Below, piece after piece: positions 10,174 through 20,221 of a DNA stretch of 64,000 nt (position 1 is the first letter of the stretch; every line of letters starts with the position of its first letter). The notes below the pieces were generated by a model, which saw only the letters and a program-made list of their open reading frames with translations, did no database searches and had not been told where the DNA came from. Source of the DNA: Alkalisalibacterium limincola (GTDB lineage Bacteria; Pseudomonadota; Gammaproteobacteria; Xanthomonadales; Xanthomonadaceae); the NCBI RefSeq assembly GCF_008017755.1, contig NZ_VRTS01000011.1, forward strand, positions 1-64,000. Reading direction: 5' to 3'. Made by a program: the position numbers and the translations under genes.

Positions 10174-12909
10174 TCAGAAGACCATGAAGTCCAGCGTGCC
10201 GTCGTTGCCACCGGGCACGCGCACCGTGACGCGACGGCAGCTGCCCCGCCAGGAGGCGTCGGTCGTCCACTCCACCTGCAGGGCCTCGCCAACCGCCTCG
10301 ATGCCGTCGTCGGAGGTGGCGATCAGCTGCGTGGCACCCAGGCTGGCGCGGGTGTTGCAGTTGATCGGCTGGCTGTCGACCAGCAGGCCTTCGTTCGGCC
10401 CGTCGACGGTGAAGCCGATATCCAGCACCTGGCCGGCGCGGATGCGGTTGCGGATGTCGTCGCGCCAGGGGGCAAGGAAGCTGCCGAACTCGCTCGACAA
10501 GGTGCACTCTGCCGGCAGGTCGAACGCCTCCACGCCGTCGGAGCGGTTGTTCGAGCTCCCCTGGCTGGCGCTCACGCCCAGGCCGCGCTTGGCGAACGCG
10601 CTCCAGATCTCGCACTGGTTGTCGCCGCCCAGCGCCACGTCGGCGGCCAGGATCGCGTCGCGGCCGTCGACGAAGCCCGGGCTGCAGGTCTGGAACTTCA
10701 TGCCGTCCATGACCAGCTGCATCGCCAGGTTGTTGCCGCCGCTGTCCCAGTCACCGTAGATGTCCGGGTTGAAGCCGTGCTTGTCGATCAGGTTCCAGTA
10801 CATCTCCCACAGCATCGTGTTCCACACGTAGCCGATGCCATGGGGCTGGCTGATCGCCGGATCGGCCACCCAGCCGTAGGTCGACGGGTTGACCGCCATG
10901 TCGGTGGAGTAGGGGGTCGGGCGGATGCCGCGGCCTTCGACCGGCTGGAACGTCACGTAGGTACCCACGCCGCGGACGGTGTCGCGGGTGTCGTCCGGGT
11001 GCGCGGTCAGCACGATGCCGAACCAGTCGCTCCAGCCCTCGCCCATCTGCTCGGCGTTGTTGAGGCAGCCCACGTTGGTGCGGCCGCCGGTGAGGCGGTT
11101 GGAGATGCCGTGGCCATACTCGTGCGCGATGACGCCGGCGTCGAGGTCCGAGTCACGGTTGGGGATGCCGGCCGAGGCATCGCTGAGCGTGCCGGTGGCC
11201 GGCAGGTTCGCGCGCAGCAGCTGGCCGGCCTCCAGGCGGATCATCATCGACGGGATCGTGATGCTGGCATCGGTGCCACCCATCGAGATCGGTGCGCCGG
11301 TCACGTTGTTGGCGACGATCACCGCACTGGCTCCGCCCGCCTGGGCGTTGGCGACCTTCTGGGTGAACGGGCAGTTGCCGCGGTCGACGAGCGCCACCGA
11401 ACCAGCCGGAACGGTGAATGCGCTGCAGCCCTCGTGCGGCAGGGCCGTGCCGTCGTCGGCCAGCACCACGGTGCCGCCCACCGGTCCGGTGGCGGAGAGT
11501 TGCGGGCCGAAGGCCGCGCCGGAGCCCGGATACTGGCCCGCGGCAGCCGAACCGGTCACGTCGAGCACGATCGCCAGCGGATTGGTCCACTCGTACATCT
11601 GCATGCGCGGACGCTGGCCGTCGGTCGGCGTACCGAAGTTGGCGTTGTTGGTGCCGCCACCGTCCTGGGCCTCGGCGCGAACGTCGTCGTTGCCCGCGCC
11701 CCCCAGGCCGAAGTTGTTGACCTGGAAGTTTCCCGCCGCTTCGGTGAACCCGTAGCGGTAGGACACGTCGTGCATGATGTTGTTCCAGTAGAACAGGTTG
11801 GTGACGATCGCAGCCTGCGAATCCACCGGCGCGGCGCCGAGGTCGAGCGGGAAGTCGAACACCAGGCCGGGGCCACCGTCGGGGTCGCTGCCCGGGTCCG
11901 GCGTGTTGCTGGCCGAGCGGTCGGCGTACGCATGCACGTTGTTGCCGCGCGTGACCGTGTACTGGTTGGCGCCGGTGTCGTGCCAGCCCAGTCGCGAACC
12001 CAGCGGGTCGGCCACATCGGTGACCAGCTGGCGCGGCCCGTCGCTGGGGCTTTCCAGCGGCATCGGGAACACGTTGTAGCTGGCGCCATCGGTCGGCTCG
12101 AAGCCGTACGGACTGGACGCCTGCTGCGGGCCGACGTGATCGTGATGGCGATGGGCGACGATGCTGCCGTGGCCATGGTCACCGGGTGCGTCGGTCACGC
12201 CCGGACGTGCGATGCCCAGTGCGATCGCCTCGGCATTTTCCTGCACCACCAGGTTGAACATCTCCAGCGTGGTGCCGGTTTGCGCATCGACCACCGCCTG
12301 CCACCAGTGCACGCCGTCGTGCTCCTCGATCTCGAGCTCCCAGGCCAGGCGCACGCCGCCGGAAGGCTGCACGAACCACACCAGCTTCGCCTCGATCGGC
12401 TTCACGGCAAGGCCGGCGTCGGCCAGCACGGTGCGCTGGTTGCGGCCGGTGGCCGCCTGCAGGACTCGTGGCTGCGCCGCCAGCTGCAGTTGCAGTGCGT
12501 CGCTCGCCACCCGTGACAGGGCGGCGCTGGCGTCCAGGCGCGCTGTCTGGCGTGCGGCGCTGGCCGCCAGCCCGGGCACGAAGCGGTGGCCGTGGTGCAG
12601 CACTTCGCCGTTGGCGGCGACACTGACGTTGAACACGCCCCCGCGCACTTCGATGCCGCGATGGTGCTGTTGCAGGTAGACGTGGCTGACGCCGTTGTGC
12701 GCGCTGGTGAACGAGCTGGCCACCGAGGCTTCGGTGATGTCCGCCCGTGCCATGCCCAGCGCCCGGTGCTGCCGCGTCAGGTGCTCGACGGCGGCGCGCT
12801 CGGCAGCCACCCCGGCCGATCCGGCCGTGGCCGTCGCAAACGTGGCGCTCCCCAACGCCAGCGCGATCGCGCCGGCCAGCAGCAGGCGCCGTGAATTCCC
12901 CAATGTCAT
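10174..12909 (-). CDS. M36 (fungalysin-like) secreted zinc metalloprotease
   Basis: Exported endopeptidase of 911 residues. The ATG at 12909 gives a clear signal peptide (RRLLLAGAIALALG, then Ala-rich) and is preceded by a GGAA-rich region; longer upstream readings lack one. An N-terminal propeptide resembling FTP/PepSY inhibitory domains follows. The catalytic domain holds HEYGH at residues 596-600 and the downstream GEGWSDWFG with the third zinc ligand. A PA-type insertion (VALVDRGNCPFTQK) lies just before the active site. A tail of about 100 residues follows the M36 core and may be a secretion or anchoring module. In the family the propeptide is removed after export. The nearby type II secretion genes make it a plausible T2SS cargo, which is inference. 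Confidence 0.92.
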   Translation of the reverse strand: MTLGNSRRLLLAGAIALALGSATFATATAGSAGVAAERAAVEHLTRQHRALGMARADITEASVASSFTSAHNGVSHVYLQQHHRGIEVRGGVFNVSVAANGEVLHHGHRFVPGLAASAARQTARLDASAALSRVASDALQLQLAAQPRVLQAATGRNQRTVLADAGLAVKPIEAKLVWFVQPSGGVRLAWELEIEEHDGVHWWQAVVDAQTGTTLEMFNLVVQENAEAIALGIARPGVTDAPGDHGHGSIVAHRHHDHVGPQQASSPYGFEPTDGASYNVFPMPLESPSDGPRQLVTDVADPLGSRLGWHDTGANQYTVTRGNNVHAYADRSASNTPDPGSDPDGGPGLVFDFPLDLGAAPVDSQAAIVTNLFYWNNIMHDVSYRYGFTEAAGNFQVNNFGLGGAGNDDVRAEAQDGGGTNNANFGTPTDGQRPRMQMYEWTNPLAIVLDVTGSAAAGQYPGSGAAFGPQLSATGPVGGTVVLADDGTALPHEGCSAFTVPAGSVALVDRGNCPFTQKVANAQAGGASAVIVANNVTGAPISMGGTDASITIPSMMIRLEAGQLLRANLPATGTLSDASAGIPNRDSDLDAGVIAHEYGHGISNRLTGGRTNVGCLNNAEQMGEGWSDWFGIVLTAHPDDTRDTVRGVGTYVTFQPVEGRGIRPTPYSTDMAVNPSTYGWVADPAISQPHGIGYVWNTMLWEMYWNLIDKHGFNPDIYGDWDSGGNNLAMQLVMDGMKFQTCSPGFVDGRDAILAADVALGGDNQCEIWSAFAKRGLGVSASQGSSNNRSDGVEAFDLPAECTLSSEFGSFLAPWRDDIRNRIRAGQVLDIGFTVDGPNEGLLVDSQPINCNTRASLGATQLIATSDDGIEAVGEALQVEWTTDASWRGSCRRVTVRVPGGNDGTLDFMVF

Positions 12910-13100
12910 TTTTCCATTCCCCAGATATGCGCACGGCGCGACCCCTCTGGTCGCGCCTCCGGCAGGTTCCCTGTGTGGTTCGAATAACAGTTCGGTGCCG
13001 TGAACGTCAAACGCGTTCGCCGCGTCCAGGCCGCAGCGCTGGAATCGATGCCGTCGCGAAATATCGCTACTATCCGATCCACAACCTGGGGGGAGGCGAC

Positions 13101-13949
13101 ATGACAAGGATGATCAGGACGGTAGCGGCGGTGATGGCCGCCTGGGCGATGTTCGCACTCGCGCCCGCCAGCGCGGCGCCGGGCGATATCTTCAAGACCG
13201 ATGCGAAGGCGACGATCGACATCGGCGTTGATGGCGGCGTCGAAGCCGTGCAGCTCTCCGGCGTGCCCGGCGAGGATGCCCAGCGCATCTACAGTGAACA
13301 GATCCGGCAGTGGCGCTTCGAGCCCGTACTCGAGGATGGCCAGGCGGTGCCGGCGCGTGCGTTCGCCGAGATGGACGTGTACGTGATCGAGCAGGACGAC
13401 GGCTCACTCGAGCTCAGTGTCGGTCGACCCGTGTTCCGCAGTCCGCCCGGCACACCGGACCGGATCGAGTTTCGCCTGGCTTCCGGCGAGGCCGAGCCGT
13501 TCGAGGTCGTCCGCAGGCATGTGCCGCGCTATCCGACAGACCAGGCGCACCGTGGCGCCGAGGCGGAAGTGGTGCTGCTGGTGGAGGTGGGTCCGTCCGG
13601 GCAGGTCGTGCGGGCGGGCGTGGCGTCGGCAGCCTTCAAGAACGCCAACTGGAGCGGTCATGATCGAGCGATGGAGCGGTTTGCTGTCGCTGCCAAGAGG
13701 GCCGTGGAGCGTTGGCAATTCAATCCGTCGTCATTGGAGTCGCGGCGGGTATTCATACCCGTCGACTTCGCGATGCAAGGTACCGACACCAGCGCCTGGC
13801 AGCGGATCCGCCCGGTTCCCGCCGCGCGCGAAGCCTGGGTCGCCCAGGTGCTGTCACCCGAGGACGGACCCGTGGAGCGGGTCATGGATGTCAACGACCA
13901 GTCCAGTCGCTTCGTGCTGCTCAACCCGCCCGAACTGCCGTGGATGTGA
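13101..13949 (+). CDS. Exported protein with two TonB-C-like domains, copy 1
   Basis: A 282-residue protein with a signal peptide (MIRTVAAVMAAWAMFALAPASA, cleavage near residue 25), so it is probably periplasmic. Two stretches resemble TonB C-terminal domains: one around QIRQWRFEPVLEDGQAVPA and one around AKRAVERWQFNPSSLESRR after an EVVLLVEVGPSGQVV strand. There is no retained N-terminal anchor or Pro-rich spacer, so it is not a normal TonB. GGGGAGG lies a few bases before the ATG at 13101. The next gene is a paralogue of almost the same length, eight bases away. Function unknown; a role in envelope protein contacts is only a guess. Confidence 0.75.
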   Translation: MTRMIRTVAAVMAAWAMFALAPASAAPGDIFKTDAKATIDIGVDGGVEAVQLSGVPGEDAQRIYSEQIRQWRFEPVLEDGQAVPARAFAEMDVYVIEQDDGSLELSVGRPVFRSPPGTPDRIEFRLASGEAEPFEVVRRHVPRYPTDQAHRGAEAEVVLLVEVGPSGQVVRAGVASAAFKNANWSGHDRAMERFAVAAKRAVERWQFNPSSLESRRVFIPVDFAMQGTDTSAWQRIRPVPAAREAWVAQVLSPEDGPVERVMDVNDQSSRFVLLNPPELPWM

Positions 13950-13957
13950 ACCGGCCC

Positions 13958-14817
13958 ATGACCTGCAGGGAGCGCCTGGTGAATTTTATCGACACGATGG
14001 CCCGCCGCTTGGCACCGGCATTGGCCCTCGGCCTGATGGTCGCGATGTCCCCGCATTCCCGGGCGCACGCGGACGAGATCTACACCCTTCATGCGCAAGC
14101 AACGGTGGACGTGGCGCCGGATGGCACGGTCGAGGCGCTGGAATTTGAAACCGACCTGGGTGAGGCCGCCGCGGGCTACGAATCGATGATGCGGCAGTGG
14201 CGGTTCAATCCGATCATGACCACGGAAGGCGAGCCGGTGGAACGGACGGTGCGGGTCAGCATGCGGGTCGATCTTTATGCCACCCGGCGGGCGGACGGCG
14301 GCTTCAGCATGTCCACGGGTCGACCCTCCTTCATCCCCGTCGACGATCCGGACCATGTGCGCCGGATGCATGGCGTGGAGCACTTCCCGCCGCCACGCTA
14401 CCCGGAGAAGTCGGCTGCCAGCGGATACGAGGCCTACGTGCTGATGCTGGTCCAGGTGGCGGCCGACGGCACGGTATTGCGCGTCGGGACGCGCTCTGCT
14501 GCTTTGTTGAATCGTCCGGCACTGGGGGGCGCCGGACGTCACATCCGGCCCTTCGTTCAGGAGCCAAAACAGGCCGCCGGGCGCATGCGCTTCTCACCCT
14601 CGGAACACGAACTGCGCGAAGTGACGATTCCGATCCGTTTCGCCGTGACGAGGTTGGCTGGTCGCGCATCGTGTTCCTCCCGCGGATGCGCGACGCGTGG
14701 GTGGAAGAGCGGATGGCCAGGCGCGACTCCCTCAAGTTGGAAGAGCTCGATGCCAGCGGTCAGCCCATCGATACGCGTGTCGCCCTGGCCACGCAGATCG
14801 AAGATCCCTGGCTCTGA
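13958..14817 (+). CDS. Exported protein with two TonB-C-like domains, copy 2 (frameshifted)
   Basis: Paralogue of the preceding gene. It has a signal peptide (cleavage near SRAHA, about residue 38), a first TonB-C-like stretch (MMRQWRFNPIMTTEGEPVE) and a second one (AYVLMLVQVAADGTVLR, then AGRMRFSPSEHELREVTIP). The frame changes near 14645-14655. After restoring one missing base the protein is 286 residues and ends in TRVALATQIEDPWL, close to its twin at 282. The ATG at 13958 has no strong ribosome site; an in-frame ATG at 13997 would give a shorter signal peptide and may be the true start. It is followed by an intrinsic terminator, so the pair is probably a two-gene transcription unit. Function unknown. 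Confidence 0.7.
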
Positions 14818-14845
14818 AGGACTCCTGGCCGATCTCGCGCCCATG

Positions 14846-14872
14846 AAAAAGCCCCGCATCGCGGGGCTTTTT
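14846..14872. terminator. Bidirectional intrinsic terminator
   Basis: AAAAA, then arms GCCCCGC and GCGGGGC around a short loop, then TTTTTT. It lies between the end of the second TonB-C-like gene (plus) and the stop of rho (minus) and fits termination of both. Confidence 0.85.
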
Positions 14873-14894
14873 CGTACTGCTCCGAACGCCGGGC

Positions 14895-16637
14895 TCAGCG
14901 CTTCATCGAACCGAAGAATTCGTCGTTGGTCTTGGTGGTCTTCATCTTGTCGAGCAGGAATTCGATGGCGGACAGCTCGTCCATCGGGTGCAGCAGCTTG
15001 CGCAGGATCCACACCCGCTGCAGCGTGTCGGCCTCGATCAGCAACTCCTCGCGGCGGGTGCCGGAGCGGTTGATGTTGATCGCGGGGTAGACGCGCTTCT
15101 CTGCGATGCGGCGGTCCAGGTGCACTTCCATGTTGCCGGTGCCCTTGAACTCCTCGTAGATCACCTCGTCCATCTTGGAGCCGGTCTCGACCAGCGCGGT
15201 GGCGATGATCGACAGGCTGCCACCTTCCTCGACGTTGCGCGCGGCACCGAAGAAGCGCTTCGGGCGGTGCAGGGCGTTGGCGTCGACACCACCGGTGAGG
15301 ACCTTGCCGGAGCTCGGTACGACGGTGTTGTAGGCGCGGGCCAGGCGGGTGATCGAGTCGAGCAGGATCACCACGTCCTTCTTGTGCTCGACCAGGCGCT
15401 TGGCGCGCTCGATGACCATCTCGGCCACCTGCACGTGGCGTGCGGCGGGCTCGTCGAAGGTCGAGGAGATCACCTCGCCGCGCACGGTGCGCTGCATCTC
15501 GGTGACTTCCTCGGGCCGCTCGTCGATCAGCAGCACGATCAGGTGCACGTCGGGGCTGTTGTGCATGATCGCGCTGGCGATGTTCTGCAGCAGCATCGTC
15601 TTGCCGGCCTTCGGCGGCGACACGATCAGGCCGCGCTGGCCCTTGCCGATCGGCGACATCAGGTCCATGACGCGGCCGGTGATGTCCTCGGTCGAGCCGT
15701 TGCCGCGCTCGAGCACGAAGCGCTGGCGCGGGAACAGCGGGGTCAGGTTCTCGAACAGCACCTTGCCCTTGCTGGCTTCCGGCGGCTCGCCGTTGATCGT
15801 GTCGACCTTGGCCAGGGCGACGTAGCGCTCGCCGTCCTTCGGGCTGCGGATGCGGCCGGCGATCTCGTCGCCGGTGCGCAGGTTGAAGCGGCGGATCTGG
15901 CTGGGCGAGATATAGACGTCGTCCGGGCCGGCCAGGTAGCTGGCATCGGCGGAACGCAGGAAGCCGAAGCCGTCGGGCAGGATCTCCAGCACGCCCTCGC
16001 CGGCGACGCCCTCGCCGTGGCGGGTGAGCACCTTGAGCAGGGTGAAGATGACGTCCTGCTTGCGCGCGCGGGCCACGCCCTCGTGGATGTTGAGCTGCTC
16101 GGCGATCTCCAGCAGCTTGTGCGTGGGCAGGCGCTTGAGGTCGTTGAGCGAGTAGGTCTGGAAGCCCTCGGGCAGGTTGGGCAACGGACGGTTGTCGCGC
16201 GGGCCCTCGTCGTCCTCGTCGCTGCCGCCACGCGGACCGCGGTCGTCGCGGTCGCGGTCGTTGCGGTTGCGCCGGTTGCGACGGTTGCGGTCGCGGCGGG
16301 CGCCTTCTCGCTGCGGGCCGCCGTCACGGCCGCCATCGCCGCCGCCGGAGCCGCGGTTGTCGCCGTCCTTGCCCCCGCCGTCGTCGTTGCCGCCGCCGGA
16401 CTGGGACTCGTTGCCATCATTGCCGCCACCCCTCGGGGCCTCGGACGTTCCACCGCCGCCTGAAGCGTCGCCGGCATCGGCATCGGCCTTGGGCTTGGAT
16501 TCGGCGCGGGCGCGCGGCTTGGCGGGGGCGGACTTGCCGCCGTCGCCTTCGGCCTTGGACGCTTCGGGCGCGGACTCGGTGGACTGGCGCGTGCGCTTCT
16601 CAGCGACGTCGCCGGTTTCGGATTCGTTATCGGACAC
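14895..16637 (-). CDS. rho: Transcription termination factor Rho with long charged N-terminal extension
   Basis: Hexameric RNA helicase that ends transcription of untranslated RNA. The conserved core is complete: RNA-binding motif [18 protein letters not shown], Walker [13 protein letters not shown], Walker [11 protein letters not shown], and the C-terminal helicase part ending [13 protein letters not shown]. The core of about 417 residues is preceded by roughly 160 residues rich in Gly, Asp, Arg and Asn ([19 protein letters not shown]), a low-complexity RNA-binding style extension seen in other high-GC lineages. I chose the GTG at 16637 (SDNESETGD) because GAGGTG sits a few bases upstream; the longer reading has no such site. 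It is transcribed towards the terminator at 14846-14872. The gap to trx suggests its own promoter. Confidence 0.95.
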   Translation of the reverse strand: MSDNESETGDVAEKRTRQSTESAPEASKAEGDGGKSAPAKPRARAESKPKADADAGDASGGGGTSEAPRGGGNDGNESQSGGGNDDGGGKDGDNRGSGGGDGGRDGGPQREGARRDRNRRNRRNRNDRDRDDRGPRGGSDEDDEGPRDNRPLPNLPEGFQTYSLNDLKRLPTHKLLEIAEQLNIHEGVARARKQDVIFTLLKVLTRHGEGVAGEGVLEILPDGFGFLRSADASYLAGPDDVYISPSQIRRFNLRTGDEIAGRIRSPKDGERYVALAKVDTINGEPPEASKGKVLFENLTPLFPRQRFVLERGNGSTEDITGRVMDLMSPIGKGQRGLIVSPPKAGKTMLLQNIASAIMHNSPDVHLIVLLIDERPEEVTEMQRTVRGEVISSTFDEPAARHVQVAEMVIERAKRLVEHKKDVVILLDSITRLARAYNTVVPSSGKVLTGGVDANALHRPKRFFGAARNVEEGGSLSIIATALVETGSKMDEVIYEEFKGTGNMEVHLDRRIAEKRVYPAININRSGTRREELLIEADTLQRVWILRKLLHPMDELSAIEFLLDKMKTTKTNDEFFGSMKR

Positions 16638-16741
16638 GGAATGCACCTCGCAAGGGGCGAGTGTGAGAAAGGAGGAGTTGGATTGGCGCGGGAACGAGGG
16701 CGTCATCGCGACGCCTGCGCTGGGATAACGCTACCACCGCA

Positions 16742-16757
16742 TTGCCGCGCGCGGCAA
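16742..16757. repeat. Palindrome between trx and rho
   Basis: TTGCCGCGCGCGGCAA is a perfect 16-base palindrome, followed by GCGGTGG. A near copy (one base shorter) lies between dtd and rpoD at 61213-61228. There is no T-run, so a standard terminator is unlikely. Confidence 0.5.
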
Positions 16758-16835
16758 GCGGTGGCCCCAGCCGGTGGAACGGGCGTTCACCTGCCGGCCC
16801 GGGAAGGCCGTCCCCGGGCGGGGTCGACGGGCGCT

Positions 16836-17162
16836 TCAGATCGCCTTGTCGACAAACTGCGCCAGCTGGGCCTTGCCGACCGCACCCACCTGGGTGCCGG
16901 CCACCTGGCCGTCCTTGAACATCATCAGCGTCGGGATGCCACGCACCGCGTACTGGCGCGGTACGTTGGGGTTGTGGTCGATGTTGATCTTCACCACCTT
17001 GACCTTGCCGGCGTAGTTGCGCGCCAGCTCGTCGACGATCGGCGAGATCATCTTGCAGGGGCCGCACCACTCGGCCCAGAAGTCGACCAGCACGGGCTCG
17101 GAGGACTTGAGCACCTCGGCCTCGAAATCGCCGTCGCCGACGTGGATGACGTTGTCGCTCAC
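16836..17162 (-). CDS. trxA: Thioredoxin
   Basis: Cytoplasmic thiol-disulfide reductant of 108 residues, the standard thioredoxin length. The active site WCGPCK sits in [15 protein letters not shown], and the cis-proline motif is [11 protein letters not shown]. It donates electrons to ribonucleotide reductase and other targets after reduction by thioredoxin reductase. The ATG at 17162 is preceded by TAGGAGTTACGC, a good ribosome site. It lies next to rho on the same strand, an arrangement known from other gammaproteobacteria, and divergent from rhlB. Frame intact. Confidence 0.95.
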   Translation of the reverse strand: MSDNVIHVGDGDFEAEVLKSSEPVLVDFWAEWCGPCKMISPIVDELARNYAGKVKVVKINIDHNPNVPRQYAVRGIPTLMMFKDGQVAGTQVGAVGKAQLAQFVDKAI

Positions 17163-17359
17163 GCGTAACTCCTAGAAAAAACGGGTATTTGGGTGGTTGC
17201 CGCGCTAAACTGGGGGGCGAAAACGAACAAATCAACCCTAAGGCCCGGCGGGGCGTCGACCCCATCTTGCGTTCGACGCGTCGGGCACGCAAGCACGGCC
17301 GGGGGCCGACGCGATCCCGCTTCGCGTCCGCCGTGAGGCCGTGCACAAGCCGAGACCCA

Positions 17360-19193
17360 ATGACTGACAAACCGCTGACCGACGTTGCCTTCTCCAATTT
17401 CGACCTCCACCCCGAGCTGCTGGCCGGCCTCGAACGCGCCGGCTTCTCGCGCTGCACCCCGATCCAGGCGCTGACCCTTCCGGTCGCCCTGCCCGGCGGC
17501 GACGTCGCGGGCCAGGCGCAGACCGGCACCGGCAAGACGCTGGCCTTCCTGATCGCGCTGATGAACCGCCTGCTGACCCGGCCGGCGCTGGCCGACCGCA
17601 AGCCCGAGGATCCGCGCGCGCTGATCCTGGCGCCCACGCGCGAACTGGCGATCCAGATCCACAAGGACGCGGTGAAGTTCGGCTCCGAGCTGGGCATGCG
17701 CTTCAGCCTGATCTACGGCGGCGTGGACTACGACAAGCAGCGCGAGCAGCTGCGCCAGGGCACCGATGTCATCATCGCCACGCCGGGCCGCCTGATCGAC
17801 TACGTGAAGCAGCACAAGGTCGTGTCGCTGCACGCCTGCGAGGTATGCGTGCTCGACGAGGCCGACCGCATGTTCGACCTCGGCTTCATCAAGGACATCC
17901 GCTTCCTCCTGCGGCGCATGCCGTGCGCACCGAGCGCCAGACCCTGCTGTTCTCGGCCACGCTCAGCCACCGCGTGCTGGAGCTGGCCTACGAGCACATG
18001 AACGAGCCGGAGAAGCTGGTCGTCGAGACCGAGACGATCACCGCCGCGCGCGTTCGCCAGCGCATGTACCTGCCGGCGATGGAGGAGAAGATCCCGCTGC
18101 TGATCGGCCTGATGTCGCGTGCGCCGGCCGACGCGCGCAGCATGGTCTTCGTCAACACCAAGGTGTGGGTCGAACGCGTGGCGCGCTCGCTGGAGAAGGC
18201 CGGCTTCCGGGTCGGCGTGCTGTCGGGCGACGTGCCGCAGAAGAAGCGCGAGACGCTGCTGGGCCGCTTCCAGAAGGGCCAGCTCGACGCGCTGGTGGCC
18301 ACCGACGTGGCCGCGCGTGGCCTGCACATCGACGATGTCACCCACGTCTTCAACTACGACCTGCCGTTCGATGCCGAGGACTATGTCCATCGCATCGGCC
18401 GCACCGCGCGCCTGGGCGCCGAGGGTGATGCGATCAGCTTCGCCTGCGAGATGTACGCGATGAGCCTGCCGGACGTGGAGGCCTACATCGACCAGAAGAT
18501 CCCGGTCGAGCCGGTCACGCCCGACCTGCTGGTGGCGCAGGAGCGCGCCAGGCGCGAGCCGGTCGAGGGTGAAGAGGTCGAAAGCGTCTCCAAGATCTTC
18601 CGCGAGGCACGCGAGGAGGCCGAGGCCAGTGGCCGCGGTGGCCCGCGTGGCGGCGGCGGTTCGGGTCGCGGACGCAGCGGCGGCAGGGACGGGGCGCGCT
18701 CGGGTCCGGGTTCGCGCTCGGGTTCCGGCGACCGCCCGCGTCGCAGCGAAGCCGCTGCGACCCAGGCCGACCCGGCCAAGGCGCCGGTGTCCGACGCCAC
18801 GCCGGCCCCCCGCCGACGTGACGCCCACCGCAAAGCCCCGCTGCAGCGTCCAAGGACGCGGCTGGCGAGGGCGCTTCCACGGCCGACGGCGCGCCGCGCA
18901 AGCGCCGGCGCCGTGGTGGCCGCGGCCGCAAGCCGGCCGACGGCCAGGCCGCGCCGCAGGAGGACAAGGGCCAGGGCGAAGGCCAGAAGGCATCCGGCGC
19001 GGCGAAGCCGCGCGCACCGCGCAAGCCGCGGGGCGAAGGACGCGGCGAAGGGCGTGGCGATCCGCCGGCCCGGGCTGCGCGCCCGGCGCGTGCCGAGCGG
19101 GCAGCGCCCGCCCCCGCGAAGGAGAACTCGCTGCTCGGCAAGATCAAGCGCGGCCTCAGCGCCCTGATCCGGGGTGGCGACAAGTCCGGCTGA
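17360..19193 (+). CDS. rhlB: RhlB-type DEAD-box RNA helicase (three frameshifts)
   Basis: ATP-dependent RNA helicase; RhlB is the helicase of the RNase E degradosome. Motifs in order: Q-motif region [43 protein letters not shown], then the second RecA domain with [14 protein letters not shown] and HRIGRTAR. A long disordered basic tail rich in Gly, Arg and Ala follows and ends near [19 protein letters not shown]. The ORF is broken near 17923 (one base lost) and near 18808 and 18838 (one extra C each). Correcting all three gives 610 residues, matching long RhlB proteins of this order, so errors are likelier than decay. The start at 17360 gives the family N-terminus [14 protein letters not shown]. 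Adjacent divergent trx and rho is a known context for this gene. Confidence 0.88.
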
Positions 19194-19301
19194 GGCCCGT
19201 CCCCGCGTCGTTCCGTGGCCGCCCGTCCCGGCGGCCCGGGGCGCCGGTGAGCGGCGGGCTCTGCTAGATTGGTCGCGTTCCGGGGGAGGGTTGCGCACAC
19301 C

Positions 19302-20203
19302 ATGACGGCCATGGCCGATTCAATCGCATCGTTGGGCGCCAACCGCGCGCTGCCGCAGGGCGTCACCCTGGTGCTGGCGGCGGTGTGCGTCGTGCTGGCG
19401 GCCCGCCTGGTGTGGCTGGTGCTGGCCGGTCCGACCTTGCCTGCGCCCGAAGCTTCATTGCCGGCAGGCGGGGGTTCGCCGACCGCCAGGCATGCCGCAT
19501 CGATGCAGGGGCTGTTCGGTCCGGGCGCGACTGCCGCCCAGGCGGTCGAGACGGCACCGGCGAGCCGTTCCGGGCTGGTGCTTCGCGGCACCGTCGCGCC
19601 ACCGACGCGACCCGGGGCGTGGCCTTCATCGCCGAGGGCGAAGGGGCCGCCGATCGCGCCTACCGCGCCGGCGACAGCCTTCCGGCAGGCGCGCGCCTGC
19701 GCGAAGTGCACGCCGACCGGGTATTGATCGAGCGGGGCGGCACGCTGGAGACACTGGCCCTGGCCCGCCTGGGAGGCACCGGTTCGGCCCCGCCCCGATC
19801 GGGACCCTCCGCCCGGCCCGGCGCGACGCGCGGCGCCACGGCGACCGACGCGCAGCAGGCCAGTGGTGGTTACCTGAGTGCGCCGATCAACGTGGGCCGT
19901 CCCGACCTGGCGACTGCGCGCCAGGCCGGCGCGCCGGATCTGGCCAGCCTGGTGTCGGAAGCCAACATCGTGCCGGTGCTGGAAGGCGAGCGCGTCATCG
20001 GGGTCCGGCTGCGCGTGCCCGACCCGGCCCTGCTCGAACGGCTGGGGCTTTCGGGCGAGGATGTGATCACCCAGGTCAACGGCATCCCGCTCGACGGCCC
20101 GCAACGCCGGAGCGAACTCGAACAATCGCTGCAGCGCGGAGGGCCGGTCCAGTTGACCGTGCGCCGCGACGGCATCGACCGCCAGCTCACCATCGGCCTG
20201 TAG
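19302..20203 (+). CDS. gspC: Type II secretion protein GspC (frameshifted)
   Basis: Inner-membrane linker that connects the T2SS inner platform to the secretin. One membrane segment near residues 15-45 (VTLVLAAVCVVLAARLVWLVLAG) is followed by the periplasmic homology region (LVLRGTVA, then GVAFIAEGEGAADRAYRAGD). At the C-terminus is a PDZ-like domain (ERVIGVRLRVPDPALLERLGLSGEDVITQVNGIPLDGP, given in two pieces of the same domain). A base is missing near 19600 between these parts; correction gives 300 residues, a normal length. GGGGGAGGG lies upstream of the ATG at 19302. It is the first gene of the gspCDEF run, 18 bases before gspD. Confidence 0.85.
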
Positions 20204-20221
20204 GCCGGAGAACGACAAACC

